A stretch of 64,000 nt of DNA from positions 372,001 through 436,000 of the forward strand of contig JACKEY010000006.1 in NCBI GenBank assembly GCA_020632755.1. The letters run 5' to 3'. Origin of the DNA: Alphaproteobacteria bacterium (GTDB lineage Bacteria > Myxococcota_A > UBA796 > UBA2385). The notes under the pieces were generated by a model. That model did no database searches. It was not told the DNA's origin and saw only the letters and a list, made by a program, of their open reading frames with translations. Shown here piece after piece: positions 50,247 to 59,730 of this stretch. Position 1 is the stretch's first letter. Every line of letters starts with the position of its first letter. The translations under genes were made by a program, and so were the position numbers.

Positions 50247-52475
50247 TCAGAACAGCTGGTCGACGGGGGGCAGGCCCATCGGGTTCGGCTCGATCTCGAC
50301 GACCAGCTGCTCGGTCTCGGGGCACCGGGTGTAGCGCGGGCTCTCCTCCGCCCCCGCCACCTCCGAGCTGTCCGCGCTGCAGTGCTGCTGCAGCAGCTCG
50401 CCCTCCGCGGAATCCCAGGACGTGTCGGTCAGGGTGGCGCTGGCCCCGTGCAGCAACACGCTCGCGCCCGCGCCCTGTCCCAGCCGGACACCGTCGAGCC
50501 ACAGCCCCGTCCCGCCGTCCCCGGCCGGGAGGTCCCGGGCGTAGACGGCGTTGCCATGCACGTCCAGCACACCGCCGACCGTCCCGCCGGTGCCGCCGTC
50601 CAGCGTGCCCCCGCGCACCTGCACGTCGGCGTCGCCCACCACCGCCAGGGCCGCGTGCTGCACGTCGCTGACCGTGCTGTCCTCCAGCGACACCTCGGCC
50701 ACCCCGTCTTCGTGGGTGACCAGCACGCCCCAGGCCTGGTCCACGCTGTCCGCCGCGGTCACGCCGGCGATGGTGGAGTCGGTGAGCTGCACCTGGGTGC
50801 CGCCCGCGCTGCCGATGGCCAGCACGCCGGCGAAGGCCGCGTCCTGGAACAGGCAGGCCTCGCAGGACAGCCGCCCGGGCTCCCCCTCCGACACACCGCG
50901 CACGGTCGCGGCGGGACCGGCCACCCGCTCGATGGTCAGTCGCTCGGCGTCGACCTCGCCGCCCTGCAGCACGAGGCCGGAGTTCATCCGGCTCGTCATG
51001 CCCATGGGCACGTCCTGGATGGTCACGTCGGTGAGCAGGGCGGTGGGCGTCGCCGGGGGATCGACCCAGCCCCCTCCCAACATCCACACCCCGACCGAGC
51101 CCGAGATCACCGTGTCGCTGAGCTCGAGCCTCGCGGTGCCCCCCGCGGTGGCCCCCATCGCCACCCAGGCGTCCGTGGCCCCGTCGGAGGTGCTTCCCAA
51201 CCCCGGGGTCGTGTCGACGATCTCGGCGTCGGTGACGGCCAGCACGCTCGTCGCCCCCCCGACCGACTGGGACGCCAGGGCGGCGCCCTTGGCCCCCTCG
51301 ATCCGAAGGCCGCTCACCTGGGCCTCGGCTCCCGCCGCGACGAAGATGCCGACGCCCAGCTCGTTGCCGTGTCCGAGGTCCTCCATCGACACGTCGCTGA
51401 GCCGGGCCGACGCCGTGCCGGAGATCAGGATGCCTCCGGCGGTGTCCGACAGGTGCAGCCCCTTGCCCGCGATCGTGTCGCCGCTGCCTGGAGCGGGGTC
51501 GAAGGTCTCGACGTAGATGGCGACCGGGTACGGGACCTGGACGGTGTCGCGGTGGTGCTCGATCACCAGGTCCTCGAACGCGAAGGTGCCGCCGGTCTGG
51601 GAGATCGCGAACCACTGGTTCACGTCGCGGATGGTCAGCCGGGTCGCCGTGACGGTGTTGGTTGCGTCGATGTCCAACGCCGCGTTGCCGTGCATGTCGT
51701 CTTCCGAGCCGACGCCCGCGATGACGACGTCCTCCAGGACCAGGGTCGAGTCGGTGTAGCTGACGGCGATGGCCGTCCCGGGGTGTTCGTGCAGGAGGGT
51801 GCGCCGCACGGTGGCGGTGCACAGGCGACCGAACCACATGCCCCAGGTCCCTGGTTGGTCGGTGGTCGGGAGTGGGCGGGCCACGGTGACGTCCTCGATC
51901 AGGGCGTCGGTCCAGTCGAAGGAGAGATTGAACCACCCGTTCTCGGTGATCACGCTGTCGCGCAGCACGACGGTGCCGCCCCAGGCGTCCAGCCCCCCAA
52001 GCCGCCCGCCGCGCAGGGTGAGCCCGGAGAGGGACAGGGTGCCGCCCCCCACCTCGGGGTTGGCCTTGTTGAAGGCGATGACCGCGGCGTCCTCGGCCGC
52101 CGTCGACCCGTCGATGGTGACCAGGGCGGCGCACCGTCCGGCCAGGGTCAGATCGCGGTCCTCGATCTCCAGGCCGCCTTCGTGCGTGCCCGCCGCCAGG
52201 ACGATCACGTCGGCGGCTCCTGCCCGGTCGACCGCATCGGCGAGCGACCGGAGGGGAAAAGAGCGGGTCCCATCCCCACCCTCGGCGGCGGCGGGATCGA
52301 CGTAGACCGTGCCCTCGACATCGCCCCACGGCGCCATGCCGCAGGCTTCGGGCACGCAGGCCTCGCCGTCGTAGAGCTCGCCCTCGCCGCACTCCGGCGT
52401 CGCATCGTCGGAGGGAGGGGAGGAGGGACCGCCGCCGGCACAGGCCAGGAGCAGGATCAGGAGGGACGCAGGCAT
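50247..52475 (-). CDS. Beta-helix lipoprotein 3
   Basis: 742 residues from ATG 52475. Lipobox ILLLAC, then an extra Cys-containing segment (ECGEGELYDGEACVPEACGM) shared with paralog 4, followed by the DUF1565-like start (VEGTVYVDPAAAEGGDGTRS) and the beta-helix region. The C-terminal module is present (GTVGGVLDVHGNAVYARD, LLQQHC, CPETEQLVVEIEPNPMGLPP) and the protein ends VDQLF. No regulon element stands directly upstream, and the gene ahead of it on the same strand ends 88 bases away. It is therefore probably the last gene of a three-gene transcript starting at the element at 56131-56158. Confidence 0.85.
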   Translation of the reverse strand: MPASLLILLLACAGGGPSSPPSDDATPECGEGELYDGEACVPEACGMAPWGDVEGTVYVDPAAAEGGDGTRSFPLRSLADAVDRAGAADVIVLAAGTHEGGLEIEDRDLTLAGRCAALVTIDGSTAAEDAAVIAFNKANPEVGGGTLSLSGLTLRGGRLGGLDAWGGTVVLRDSVITENGWFNLSFDWTDALIEDVTVARPLPTTDQPGTWGMWFGRLCTATVRRTLLHEHPGTAIAVSYTDSTLVLEDVVIAGVGSEDDMHGNAALDIDATNTVTATRLTIRDVNQWFAISQTGGTFAFEDLVIEHHRDTVQVPYPVAIYVETFDPAPGSGDTIAGKGLHLSDTAGGILISGTASARLSDVSMEDLGHGNELGVGIFVAAGAEAQVSGLRIEGAKGAALASQSVGGATSVLAVTDAEIVDTTPGLGSTSDGATDAWVAMGATAGGTARLELSDTVISGSVGVWMLGGGWVDPPATPTALLTDVTIQDVPMGMTSRMNSGLVLQGGEVDAERLTIERVAGPAATVRGVSEGEPGRLSCEACLFQDAAFAGVLAIGSAGGTQVQLTDSTIAGVTAADSVDQAWGVLVTHEDGVAEVSLEDSTVSDVQHAALAVVGDADVQVRGGTLDGGTGGTVGGVLDVHGNAVYARDLPAGDGGTGLWLDGVRLGQGAGASVLLHGASATLTDTSWDSAEGELLQQHCSADSSEVAGAEESPRYTRCPETEQLVVEIEPNPMGLPPVDQLF

Positions 52476-52563
52476 GAGAGTCCTCGTGAGCAGATGCCTA
52501 CCGAGTCTGGACCGCTGCGGTCCCTCCGGGCGACACCTGGACCCGTGCGCCGACGCACCCCGG

Positions 52564-54711
52564 TCACAGCTCGACGGGCGGTGTGTCTGTCGGCATGGTG
52601 TCGATTTCCAGCACCAGGTGGTCCCACCCGGGGCAGTCGTCGAAGCGCGGCGCTTCGTCGCCGCCCTCGACGGGCAGCGCCTCGTCGCAGTGCTGTTGGC
52701 GGAGGACGCCATCGGTCCCGCCCCAGTCGTTGTCCTGCAGGGTGGCCGAGGCGTCGTGCAGGAGCACCGTGTCGCCGGACCCCGGCACGAGCTGGTTGCC
52801 CGTGAGCCGCAGGCCGGTCGCGCCGTCCCAGGGGCCGATGCCACCGGTCGCGTAGACCGCGTTGCCGTGGACCTGCAGCCCGCCGTAGGTGGCGCCGCTC
52901 CCGGCGTGAAGCGTGCTGTCCTGTACGTCGACGGCCCCGTTCCCCACGACGAACAGCGCCCCGTGGGCGGTTCCCGAGACCTCGCAGTCCCGCACGGTCA
53001 CGGTGGGGGGCTGAGAGGTCTCGGTGAAGAGCATGCCGATGGACAGCCCCGAGCCATCGTCGACGGCCACGTCCTGGATGGAGCATCCGTCGATGGCCAC
53101 CTGGGTGCCCGGTGCCTGACCCACTGCGATGACGCCTGCCTGCCGCACGCCGGAGATGTCGCAGTCCGTACACGACAGGCTGGTCGCCGCGCCGTCGTCG
53201 GTCCCTTGCAGGACCAGCCCAGGGCCGGCGATGTCCCGCACGACCAAGCCGTCGGCCGACACCGTGCCCTGCTGCGCGTAGATGCCGGCGGCGCCGCGGG
53301 TCTGCCAGTGCGTCTCGATGTCCGCGATCTCGACGTCGACCAGGGTGAGCCGAGACGTGCCGCTCTCCTGCCCGTGCAGCAGGATGCCCGCACCCTCGAT
53401 TCCAGACAGGACGACGTCGGTCAGCTCGGCGGTCGACTCGTCGACCAGCGTCAGGCCCGTCCCGGCGGACTCGAGGACGGTGCCATCGACCTCGATGCCG
53501 CCGGGGTCGACACCGGCGACGAGCCCCCGGCGCACCACCAGCTCCCCGCCGAAGACGGACGCGAAGCTCGTGCCGTGGGTCCGCTCGGTCTCGACGTCCT
53601 CGACCACCAGCCGGCCGCCCCAGGCCCAGAGGCCTGCGCCGACGGAGTCCCGGTCCGAGTCCATCATCGCGACCTGCTGCAGCTCGATCGTCGAGCCCGT
53701 CCCCGACATGACCCCCCCAGCAGAGTCCTCGATCCGCAGCCCGGAGCCGGTGATCACTGCGCCGTCGTAGGCGCCCAGGGCCGGGTAGAAGGCGCTACGG
53801 CCCAGGCCCCGCTGGCCGGTGATGGCGACCCCCTCGAAGTCCAGCGTGCCGTCGTAGACCTCGATCCCCCAGCCCGTCGAGTCGGTGAGGGCGACGTCGT
53901 GCAAGGTGGCGCTGGCGTAGGACACCTGCATCACCGTGCCGTGCTGTCCGTCAGGGTTGAACGCGTCGAGCGTGCTGTCCTCGAGCAGCAGGTCGGCGCG
54001 GTCGTAGACCTGGATGCCGCGCTCGACTCCCCCGCGCAGGTACAGGCGCCGCGCCTCGACGGTCGAATTGCCCGCCACGAACAGCCCCCAGCCGGCGTCG
54101 TCGTTGACGCCCCCGCTGGTCTGCACATCGAGGAGCCTCACGTCGTCGAGCTGTCCATCGCTGTTGGTGATCGCCAGGTTGTAGCCCTGCCCCTGCTGCA
54201 CGACGATGTCGTCGAGGTCGACCTCGCCTCCCCCGGTGAACACCCCGACCCCTCCGCCCGATACCGTCAGCCCCTGCAGCCGCAGCAGATCCTGGCGGCC
54301 GGGGCGCTCGTCGTTGAAGGACAGGGTCGGCTTCTTCGGCGAGACCACCGAGCCGTCCAGCACCACCAGCTCGGTGCAGCGCCCCCGCAGGTCCAGGCTG
54401 CGCTTCTCCACCGCCAGGTTGACCGGGTAGGTCCCGGCCGCGAGCACGATGATGTCGGTCTCCGTCGACGCCGCGACGGCGGTGGGCAGGTCGGACAGCG
54501 GCGCGTCCGGGCTGCCGTCGCCGCCCGCCGCTGCGCTCGCGTCCACGTAGACCGTGCCCTCGACATCGCCCCACGGCGCCATGCCGCAGGCCTCGGGCAC
54601 GCAGATCTCGCCGTCGAACAGCTCGCCCTCGCCGCACTCCGGCGTCGCGTCGTCGGGGGCAGGGGAGGAGGGACCGCCGCCGGCACAGGCCAGGAGGAGC
54701 GTCAGGAGCAT
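52564..54711 (-). CDS. Beta-helix lipoprotein 4
   Basis: 715 residues from ATG 54711. Lipobox TLLLAC, the same Cys segment as paralog 3 (ECGEGELFDGEICVPEACGM), the DUF1565-like start and about 20 helix repeats. The C-terminal module reads GATYGGLQVHGNAVYATGGI, LRQQHC and CPGWDHLVLEIDTMPTDTPP, ending VEL, so it lacks the final Phe of the others. It is the middle gene of the minus-strand trio, 20 bases after gene 5's stop. Paralogs 3 and 4 are closest to each other, pointing to recent duplication. Confidence 0.85.
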   Translation of the reverse strand: MLLTLLLACAGGGPSSPAPDDATPECGEGELFDGEICVPEACGMAPWGDVEGTVYVDASAAAGGDGSPDAPLSDLPTAVAASTETDIIVLAAGTYPVNLAVEKRSLDLRGRCTELVVLDGSVVSPKKPTLSFNDERPGRQDLLRLQGLTVSGGGVGVFTGGGEVDLDDIVVQQGQGYNLAITNSDGQLDDVRLLDVQTSGGVNDDAGWGLFVAGNSTVEARRLYLRGGVERGIQVYDRADLLLEDSTLDAFNPDGQHGTVMQVSYASATLHDVALTDSTGWGIEVYDGTLDFEGVAITGQRGLGRSAFYPALGAYDGAVITGSGLRIEDSAGGVMSGTGSTIELQQVAMMDSDRDSVGAGLWAWGGRLVVEDVETERTHGTSFASVFGGELVVRRGLVAGVDPGGIEVDGTVLESAGTGLTLVDESTAELTDVVLSGIEGAGILLHGQESGTSRLTLVDVEIADIETHWQTRGAAGIYAQQGTVSADGLVVRDIAGPGLVLQGTDDGAATSLSCTDCDISGVRQAGVIAVGQAPGTQVAIDGCSIQDVAVDDGSGLSIGMLFTETSQPPTVTVRDCEVSGTAHGALFVVGNGAVDVQDSTLHAGSGATYGGLQVHGNAVYATGGIGPWDGATGLRLTGNQLVPGSGDTVLLHDASATLQDNDWGGTDGVLRQQHCDEALPVEGGDEAPRFDDCPGWDHLVLEIDTMPTDTPPVEL

Positions 54712-54731
54712 GGCGCCACCAGGAGGAGGGG

Positions 54732-56105
<1,374 letters not shown>

Positions 56106-56130
56106 GGGGGATCTCCGCGTCGTCGCTCCC

Positions 56131-56158
56131 CATACTGCCCGACCGCGGGAAGCGTCAC
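56131..56158 (-). promoter_or_regulatory. Regulon promoter element of the beta-helix trio
   Basis: Minus strand GTGACG (56158-56153), 15 bases, CAGTATG (56137-56131). The ATG of lipoprotein 5 is 26 bases further. The -10 has T for C in its last position. Confidence 0.7.
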
Positions 56159-56182
56159 GCGGGACCGAGGAGAATGTCGGGT

Positions 56183-56211
56183 GTGACGCCCGGCGCTCTT
56201 CCACGGTACCC
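56183..56211 (+). promoter_or_regulatory. Regulon promoter element of the CNB gene at 56242
   Basis: GTGACG (56183-56188), 15 bases, CGGTACCC (56204-56211); ATG 31 bases downstream. It is 24 bases from the divergent -35 at 56158, again nearly the same arrangement as at 44262/44286 and 46831/46855. Confidence 0.7.
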
Positions 56212-56241
56212 CCAGCCGGGAAGCGCCCGCCCGAGGAGCCC

Positions 56242-57738
56242 ATGGACCTGACCCCCCGCACGACCCGCCCCCACGAGCTCTCGCCCGCCGAGCGCGAGGC
56301 CTTCACCGATGCGCTCTACGAAGCGCACTGCGACGTCTTCGACGGCGTCGATCGGGCCGCCTTCGCCGCCTACGTCGTGGACTCGAAGGCCGAGCGCACC
56401 GAGATCCGCTCCTTCCACACGCCCGAGGGCGAGGTCGCCGGCTACGTCGCCATGCACTTCTTCGACCGGGTGCTGGACGGCCAGGACACCGTGGTGATCC
56501 GCGCCGAAGCCGGCATGAAGCGCGCCTTCCGCGGTGCGAACAAGGTCGGTCCCTTCATGGCCGGCCAGATCGTGCAGCAGGCGGTCCAGGACGACCGCCC
56601 CGCCCTGTACATGGGCTCGCTGGTCCACCCGTCGAGCTTCTGCGCCCTGACTCGTCACGCGCCCTCCTTCTGGCCCAACCCCTTCGGCGAGACCCCGCCC
56701 GAGGTCCTGGACTTCATGGTCGGCCTGGCCGAGGACTTCCACCTCGACTCCGTCGACCCGGCCCGGCCCCTGGTCCGCCAGGTCGGCTGGATCACCCGCG
56801 ACACGCCGGCCGAGAACGCGTTCTGGCGGCGCAGCACCCGGCCGCTGGCCCGCTTCTTCGTCGAGCAGAACCCCGGCTTCGACCAGGGCCACGGCCTCGT
56901 CACCCTCATCCCCATGGGCCGGGCGGCGCTCGCCCAGGGGGTGTCGGCCTGGGGCAAGCGGGCGCTGGGCCGCAAGCTCTCCCGCATGGGGGCCGGCTGG
57001 CGGCGGCTCACCGGCCAGGCGCCGCTGACCCTGGCCGAGGCCGGCGACAAGCTGTCCGCCTCGCCGGCCTTCCGCGGGGTCTCGCGCGACGTCGTCGATG
57101 CCCTGCTCGCGGCGGGCACCCAGCGCGAGCTGCCCGCCGGCACCGTGCTCTTCCGCCGGGGCGACCCCGGGCGGTCGATGTTCGTCATCCTGGACGGCTC
57201 GTGCTTCGTGCTGGTCGAGGAAGGGGAGGGGAGCGAGGCCGAGCAGGTCGTGGTCGACCAGCTCGACCGTGGCCACGGCTTCGGCGAGCTGGCGCTGGTC
57301 TCCGGGGAGGCACGCTCGGCCACGGTCCGCGCGGCCATCGACACCGTCGTGCTCGAGATCGACCGAGAGGCGCTGCTGGCCCTGACCGAGGCCCACCTCG
57401 GCCTGGCCGAGGTGCTCTGGCACAACGTCGGCCGCTTCCGCTTCGACGAGCTGGTCCGCGGCCAGGGGCCCTTTGCCGACCTGGACCGCGTGCAGCGCCA
57501 GGCCTGGTGGGACCGGGGCACCGCCTTCTCCCTGGCGGGCGGCGAGAACTGGCAGACCCCGGCCGCCGGCCACGTCGTGCTCTTCGACGGCAGCGCCACC
57601 CGCCAGGACCCGGCCTGGGCCCACCTGGCGGCGCCGAGCATCGTGCCCTGCCGCCGCGGCGAGACCTGGACGGCCCACGGCCGGGCCCGCATTGCGTGGC
57701 TTCCGCCCGTTCCGGCAGAATTCTCATCGGGGCGGTGA
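56242..57738 (+). CDS. GNAT-like domain fused to a cyclic-nucleotide-binding domain
   Basis: 498 residues from ATG 56242, with gaggag upstream. Residues 1-250 look like an acyltransferase fold of GNAT type (IRSFHTPEGEVAGYVAMHFF, VIRAEAGMKRAFRGANKVGP, PALYMGSLVHPSSF); this assignment is moderate. Residues about 265-400 are a clear CNB domain (RELPAGTVLFRRGDPGRSMF, GHGFGELALVSGEARSATVR) with the phosphate-binding Arg kept in E-A-R-S-A-T. A cyclic nucleotide might thus switch an acyl transfer on a lipid or protein. It has a regulon promoter and stands immediately before the peptide array. Confidence 0.78.
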   Translation: MDLTPRTTRPHELSPAEREAFTDALYEAHCDVFDGVDRAAFAAYVVDSKAERTEIRSFHTPEGEVAGYVAMHFFDRVLDGQDTVVIRAEAGMKRAFRGANKVGPFMAGQIVQQAVQDDRPALYMGSLVHPSSFCALTRHAPSFWPNPFGETPPEVLDFMVGLAEDFHLDSVDPARPLVRQVGWITRDTPAENAFWRRSTRPLARFFVEQNPGFDQGHGLVTLIPMGRAALAQGVSAWGKRALGRKLSRMGAGWRRLTGQAPLTLAEAGDKLSASPAFRGVSRDVVDALLAAGTQRELPAGTVLFRRGDPGRSMFVILDGSCFVLVEEGEGSEAEQVVVDQLDRGHGFGELALVSGEARSATVRAAIDTVVLEIDREALLALTEAHLGLAEVLWHNVGRFRFDELVRGQGPFADLDRVQRQAWWDRGTAFSLAGGENWQTPAAGHVVLFDGSATRQDPAWAHLAAPSIVPCRRGETWTAHGRARIAWLPPVPAEFSSGR

Positions 57739-57763
57739 CGAAACGCGTGCGGCGTCGGTACTG
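57735..57763 (+). promoter_or_regulatory. Regulon promoter element of peptides C and D
   Basis: GTGACG (57735-57740) includes the TGA stop of the CNB gene; 15 bases; CGGTACTG (57756-57763). ATG of peptide C at 57791. Confidence 0.7.
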
Positions 57764-57790
57764 CCCGTGAACCCCCTCCACGGAGTCCCC

Positions 57791-57970
57791 ATGAGCACCG
57801 AGAAGCCGCAGCCTGCCCAGACCCCGCAGACCGACGAGCGGGCGCCCACGCCTGCCGCCGAGCCCGAAGCGCGCAAGCTCGAGATCGACGATGTCGAGTC
57901 CGACGAGGGCGATGACGTGAAGGGTGGGTTCATCGTCTTCGGTCCCGTCGGCGGCGGTCCCGTGGGCTGA
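57791..57970 (+). CDS. Double-glycine-type small peptide C
   Basis: 59 residues from ATG 57791, with ggag 6 bases upstream. Polar start MSTEKPQPAQTPQTDERA, then the block KLEIDDVESDEGDDVKGG ending at Gly45-Gly46. The tail is FIVFGPVGGGPVG, 13 residues, hydrophobic and Gly-rich. The leader is nearly identical to that of peptide E, which suggests recent duplication with replacement of the tail. First gene of the packed array; peptide D follows after 36 bases without its own element. Confidence 0.87.
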   Translation: MSTEKPQPAQTPQTDERAPTPAAEPEARKLEIDDVESDEGDDVKGGFIVFGPVGGGPVG

Positions 57971-58006
57971 TCTCTCCTCCTTCGCTCGGCACCACCGGAG
58001 TCCCCC

Positions 58007-58192
58007 ATGCCCGACGACCCGCAGACGACCTCCTCCTCTCCCTCCACCCCGGTGCAGGCCGAAGATGCCCCCCCGGTCGAGGACTCCCCGACGCGCGAGC
58101 TCGCCGTGGACGACGTCGAGAGCGACGAGGGCGACGACGTCAAGGGCGGGGGCATCGCGTGGGGCGGGAGCAACGGCCACACCTTTGGATGA
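58007..58192 (+). CDS. Double-glycine-type small peptide D
   Basis: 61 residues from ATG 58007, with ggag 7 bases upstream. Start MPDDPQTTSSSPSTPVQAED, block ELAVDDVESDEGDDVKGG ending at Gly47-Gly48, tail GIAWGGSNGHTFG. No GTGACG element lies in the 36 bases before it, so it probably shares the transcript of peptide C. Confidence 0.87.
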   Translation: MPDDPQTTSSSPSTPVQAEDAPPVEDSPTRELAVDDVESDEGDDVKGGGIAWGGSNGHTFG

Positions 58193-58202
58193 GCGCGGGG
58201 CG

Positions 58203-58231
58203 GTGACGCTTCGTCGAGCCCGCCAGTACCC
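58203..58231 (+). promoter_or_regulatory. Regulon promoter element of peptide E
   Basis: GTGACG (58203-58208), 15 bases, CAGTACCC (58224-58231); ATG at 58260, 29 bases downstream. Confidence 0.75.
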
Positions 58232-58259
58232 CGTTCGAACCCCCTCCCACGGAGTCCCC

Positions 58260-58433
58260 ATGAGCACCGAGAAGCAGCAGCCTGCCGAGACCCCGCAGAC
58301 CGACGAGCGGTCGTCCCCCCCTCCCGCCGAGCCCGAAGCGCGCAAGCTCGAGATCGACGATGTCGAGTCCGACGAGGGCGATGACGTGAAGGGTGGCGGG
58401 ATCTCCATCGGCTGTGGCGGCGGCGGCGGCTGA
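58260..58433 (+). CDS. Double-glycine-type small peptide E
   Basis: 57 residues from ATG 58260. Start MSTEKQQPAETPQTDERSSP, block KLEIDDVESDEGDDVKGG with Gly45-Gly46, tail GISIGCGGGGG. The tail holds a single Cys followed by five Gly; a lone Cys would allow a disulphide dimer or modification. Leader almost the same as in peptide C. Confidence 0.87.
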   Translation: MSTEKQQPAETPQTDERSSPPPAEPEARKLEIDDVESDEGDDVKGGGISIGCGGGGG

Positions 58434-58460
58434 GCCGCTCCCCATCTCCTCTCTCCACCT

Positions 58461-58515
58461 CTGCCGCCCCCGGGCGGCAGCCCCGATGCGCCTCTCCATG
58501 TCGGGGAGCGCATCG
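58461..58515 (+). terminator. Two tandem hairpins between peptides E and F
   Basis: CTGCCGCCC/GGGCGGCAG (58461-58480, two-base centre) and CGATGCGC...GCGCATCG (58484-58515, extended inward by TCTCC/GGGGA around the loop ATGTC). They lie 28 and 51 bases after the stop of peptide E. No T tract. They are probably a terminator or an mRNA 3'-end protector; peptide F has no GTGACG element of its own, so read-through or another promoter must serve it. Confidence 0.5.
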
Positions 58516-58566
58516 ACGGGGGCCTGGCCGCAACGCCACCCCCTCCCCCCCCCCCATGGAGTCGCC

Positions 58567-58746
58567 ATGAGCGAAGAGAAGAAGCCGAACGCCCCGTCCG
58601 CCGACGCGGACAAGGACCGGGTTCCGGAGCAGGCCACCACCGACGAGCAGCGGGAGCTGGCCGTCGACGACGTCGACGCGGCGTCGCCCGACGACGTCAA
58701 GGGTGGCGGCATCGGGTTCTTCGCCGGAAACGGGTCTGGTCCCTGA
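58567..58746 (+). CDS. Double-glycine-type small peptide F
   Basis: 59 residues from ATG 58567. Start MSEEKKPNAPSADADKDRVP, block ELAVDDVDAASPDDVKGG with Gly46-Gly47, tail GIGFFAGNGSGP. Upstream is a long C-run and ggag 5 bases before ATG. This member has the most different middle (DAASP in place of ESDEG) and no recognisable regulon element, only the hairpins at 58461-58515. Confidence 0.85.
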   Translation: MSEEKKPNAPSADADKDRVPEQATTDEQRELAVDDVDAASPDDVKGGGIGFFAGNGSGP

Positions 58747-58790
58747 GCGTCGCGGTCCACCCGCCCCCATCCGCGGCTGACCGATCGGGT

Positions 58791-58819
58791 GTGACGGACT
58801 CGCACCTCGCGCAGTACCC
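58791..58819 (+). promoter_or_regulatory. Regulon promoter element of peptide G
   Basis: GTGACG (58791-58796), 15 bases, CAGTACCC (58812-58819); ATG at 58846, 27 bases downstream. Confidence 0.75.
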
Positions 58820-58845
58820 GACATGCCCCCCTGAACGGAGAGCAC

Positions 58846-59049
58846 ATGAGCAGCGAGAAGCAGCAGCCTTCCCAGACCCCCGAGAAGCGGAGCGCCGAAG
58901 ACGCGCCGACGCCCCCCGAGACCGAAGCCCGAGAGCTCGCCGTCGACGACGTCGAGGCCGGCCAGGGCGTGAAGGGGGGCGCCGTCTACGTCAACGGCAC
59001 CGAGGCGACCGGCGCCGGGATCACCGGAGGCTTCTTCAAGAGCAGCTGA
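58846..59049 (+). CDS. Double-glycine-type small peptide G
   Basis: 67 residues from ATG 58846. Start MSSEKQQPSQTPEKRSAEDA, block ELAVDDVEAGQGVKGG with Gly44-Gly45, a shorter acidic spacer than C-E. The tail has 22 residues, begins AVYVNGTEAT and ends GGFFKSS. Tail start (A-V-Y-V-N-G-T) is close to that of peptide H (A-L-S-V-N-G-T), so G and H are related in the tail as well as the leader. Confidence 0.87.
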   Translation: MSSEKQQPSQTPEKRSAEDAPTPPETEARELAVDDVEAGQGVKGGAVYVNGTEATGAGITGGFFKSS

Positions 59050-59075
59050 TGCTCGCCGTCGGCGCCCCTGCTTTC

Positions 59076-59083
59076 CAGTACTC
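59076..59083 (+). promoter_or_regulatory. Orphan -10-like element before peptide H
   Basis: CAGTACTC and the following bases match the -10 region of peptide I's promoter almost exactly, but no GTGACG stands 15 bases upstream. The nearest relic is CTGATG at 59046-59051, 24 bases away and overlapping the stop of peptide G. The promoter looks damaged by a small insertion. Confidence 0.45.
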
Positions 59084-59111
59084 CCGTCGAACCCACCCCT
59101 ATGGAGCCCCC

Positions 59112-59303
59112 ATGACCGACGACCAGCAGCAGACCCCTCCCCCGACCCCCGAGAAGTCGATCGCCGAACAGGCGCCCACGCCCCCCGAGACCGAAGCCCG
59201 GAAGCTCGTCGTCGACGACGTCGAGACCGGCGAGGACGTGGCGGGAGGCGCCCTCAGCGTCAACGGGACCGTCGTCCACCCGTCGAACACCGACGTCTAT
59301 TGA
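59112..59303 (+). CDS. Double-glycine-type small peptide H (DVAGG variant)
   Basis: 63 residues from ATG 59112. Start MTDDQQQTPPPTPEKSIAEQ, block KLVVDDVETGEDVAGG with Gly45-Gly46: the only member with Ala for Lys before GG. Tail ALSVNGTVVHPSNTDVY. Its closest relative in the leader is peptide K (both MTDDQQ, APTPPETEARKL). The damaged promoter and the altered processing site may mean that this copy is decaying. It is followed by a relic of the CNB gene's 3' end. Confidence 0.83.
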   Translation: MTDDQQQTPPPTPEKSIAEQAPTPPETEARKLVVDDVETGEDVAGGALSVNGTVVHPSNTDVY

Positions 59304-59324
59304 CGCCTGCGTGCATGTCTTCGG

Positions 59325-59383
59325 CGCCGCTGCTCGCGCCCCGCGCGGCGCGTCATCGAGCAGGGCCTGCAGCCCCCGCAGCT
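59325..59383 (-). pseudogene. Relic of the 3' end of the CNB gene at 60203
   Basis: Bases 59349-59383 match 60218-60252 (the last coding part of CNB protein 3) with 2 mismatches in 35; weaker similarity extends to 59325. Read on the minus strand it still gives RGLQALLDDA against RGLQAVLEDA. It sits just after peptide H, as the real gene end sits just after peptide K. The array thus seems to have grown by duplication of a peptide gene plus the adjoining gene end. Confidence 0.7.
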
Positions 59384-59459
59384 GCGGGGCTCGCCGTCAG
59401 CACGCCCATCGTGTCCAACAGGGCCTGCAGCGGATCCGGCTCAGTTTCGCGTTCGGCGG

Positions 59460-59488
59460 GTGACGCTCGCCCGTCGCTTCCAGTACTC
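59460..59488 (+). promoter_or_regulatory. Regulon promoter element of peptides I-K
   Basis: GTGACG (59460-59465), 15 bases, CAGTACTC (59481-59488); ATG of peptide I at 59517, 29 bases downstream. Peptides J and K follow without further elements. Confidence 0.75.
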
Positions 59489-59516
59489 CTGTCGAACCCA
59501 CACCCACGGAGTCCCC

Positions 59517-59693
59517 ATGCGCACCGAGAAGCAGCAGCCCCCGCAGACCGAGACGGACGAGCCGACCGCCGAGCCGGCGCCGAAGCCGCCCGCCCAGGCC
59601 GAGACCCGCGAGCTCGCGGTGGACGACGTCGAGAGCGACGAGGGTGATGACGTGAAGGGCGGTGCCTGGTTCTTCGCCGTCCCCTGCGCCTGA
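59517..59693 (+). CDS. Double-glycine-type small peptide I
   Basis: 58 residues from ATG 59517. Start MRTEKQQPPQTETDEPTAEP, block ELAVDDVESDEGDDVKGG with Gly48-Gly49, tail AWFFAVPCA, only 9 residues, strongly hydrophobic with one Cys. It has its own regulon promoter and ggag before the ATG. Confidence 0.86.
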   Translation: MRTEKQQPPQTETDEPTAEPAPKPPAQAETRELAVDDVESDEGDDVKGGAWFFAVPCA

Positions 59694-59730
59694 AGCCCTT
59701 CCCATGCCCCCGATCTCCCTGGAACCTGCC

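Noticed and set aside
52476..52563. A separate regulon promoter for beta-helix lipoprotein 3
   Set aside because: No GTGACG-N15-xAGTAC on the minus strand in this 88-base gap; the gene is better explained as part of the three-gene transcript.
58440..58566. A GTGACG-type promoter before peptide F
   Set aside because: Read through base by base: no GTGACG or CAGTAC-like pair at 15-base spacing; only hairpins and a C-run.
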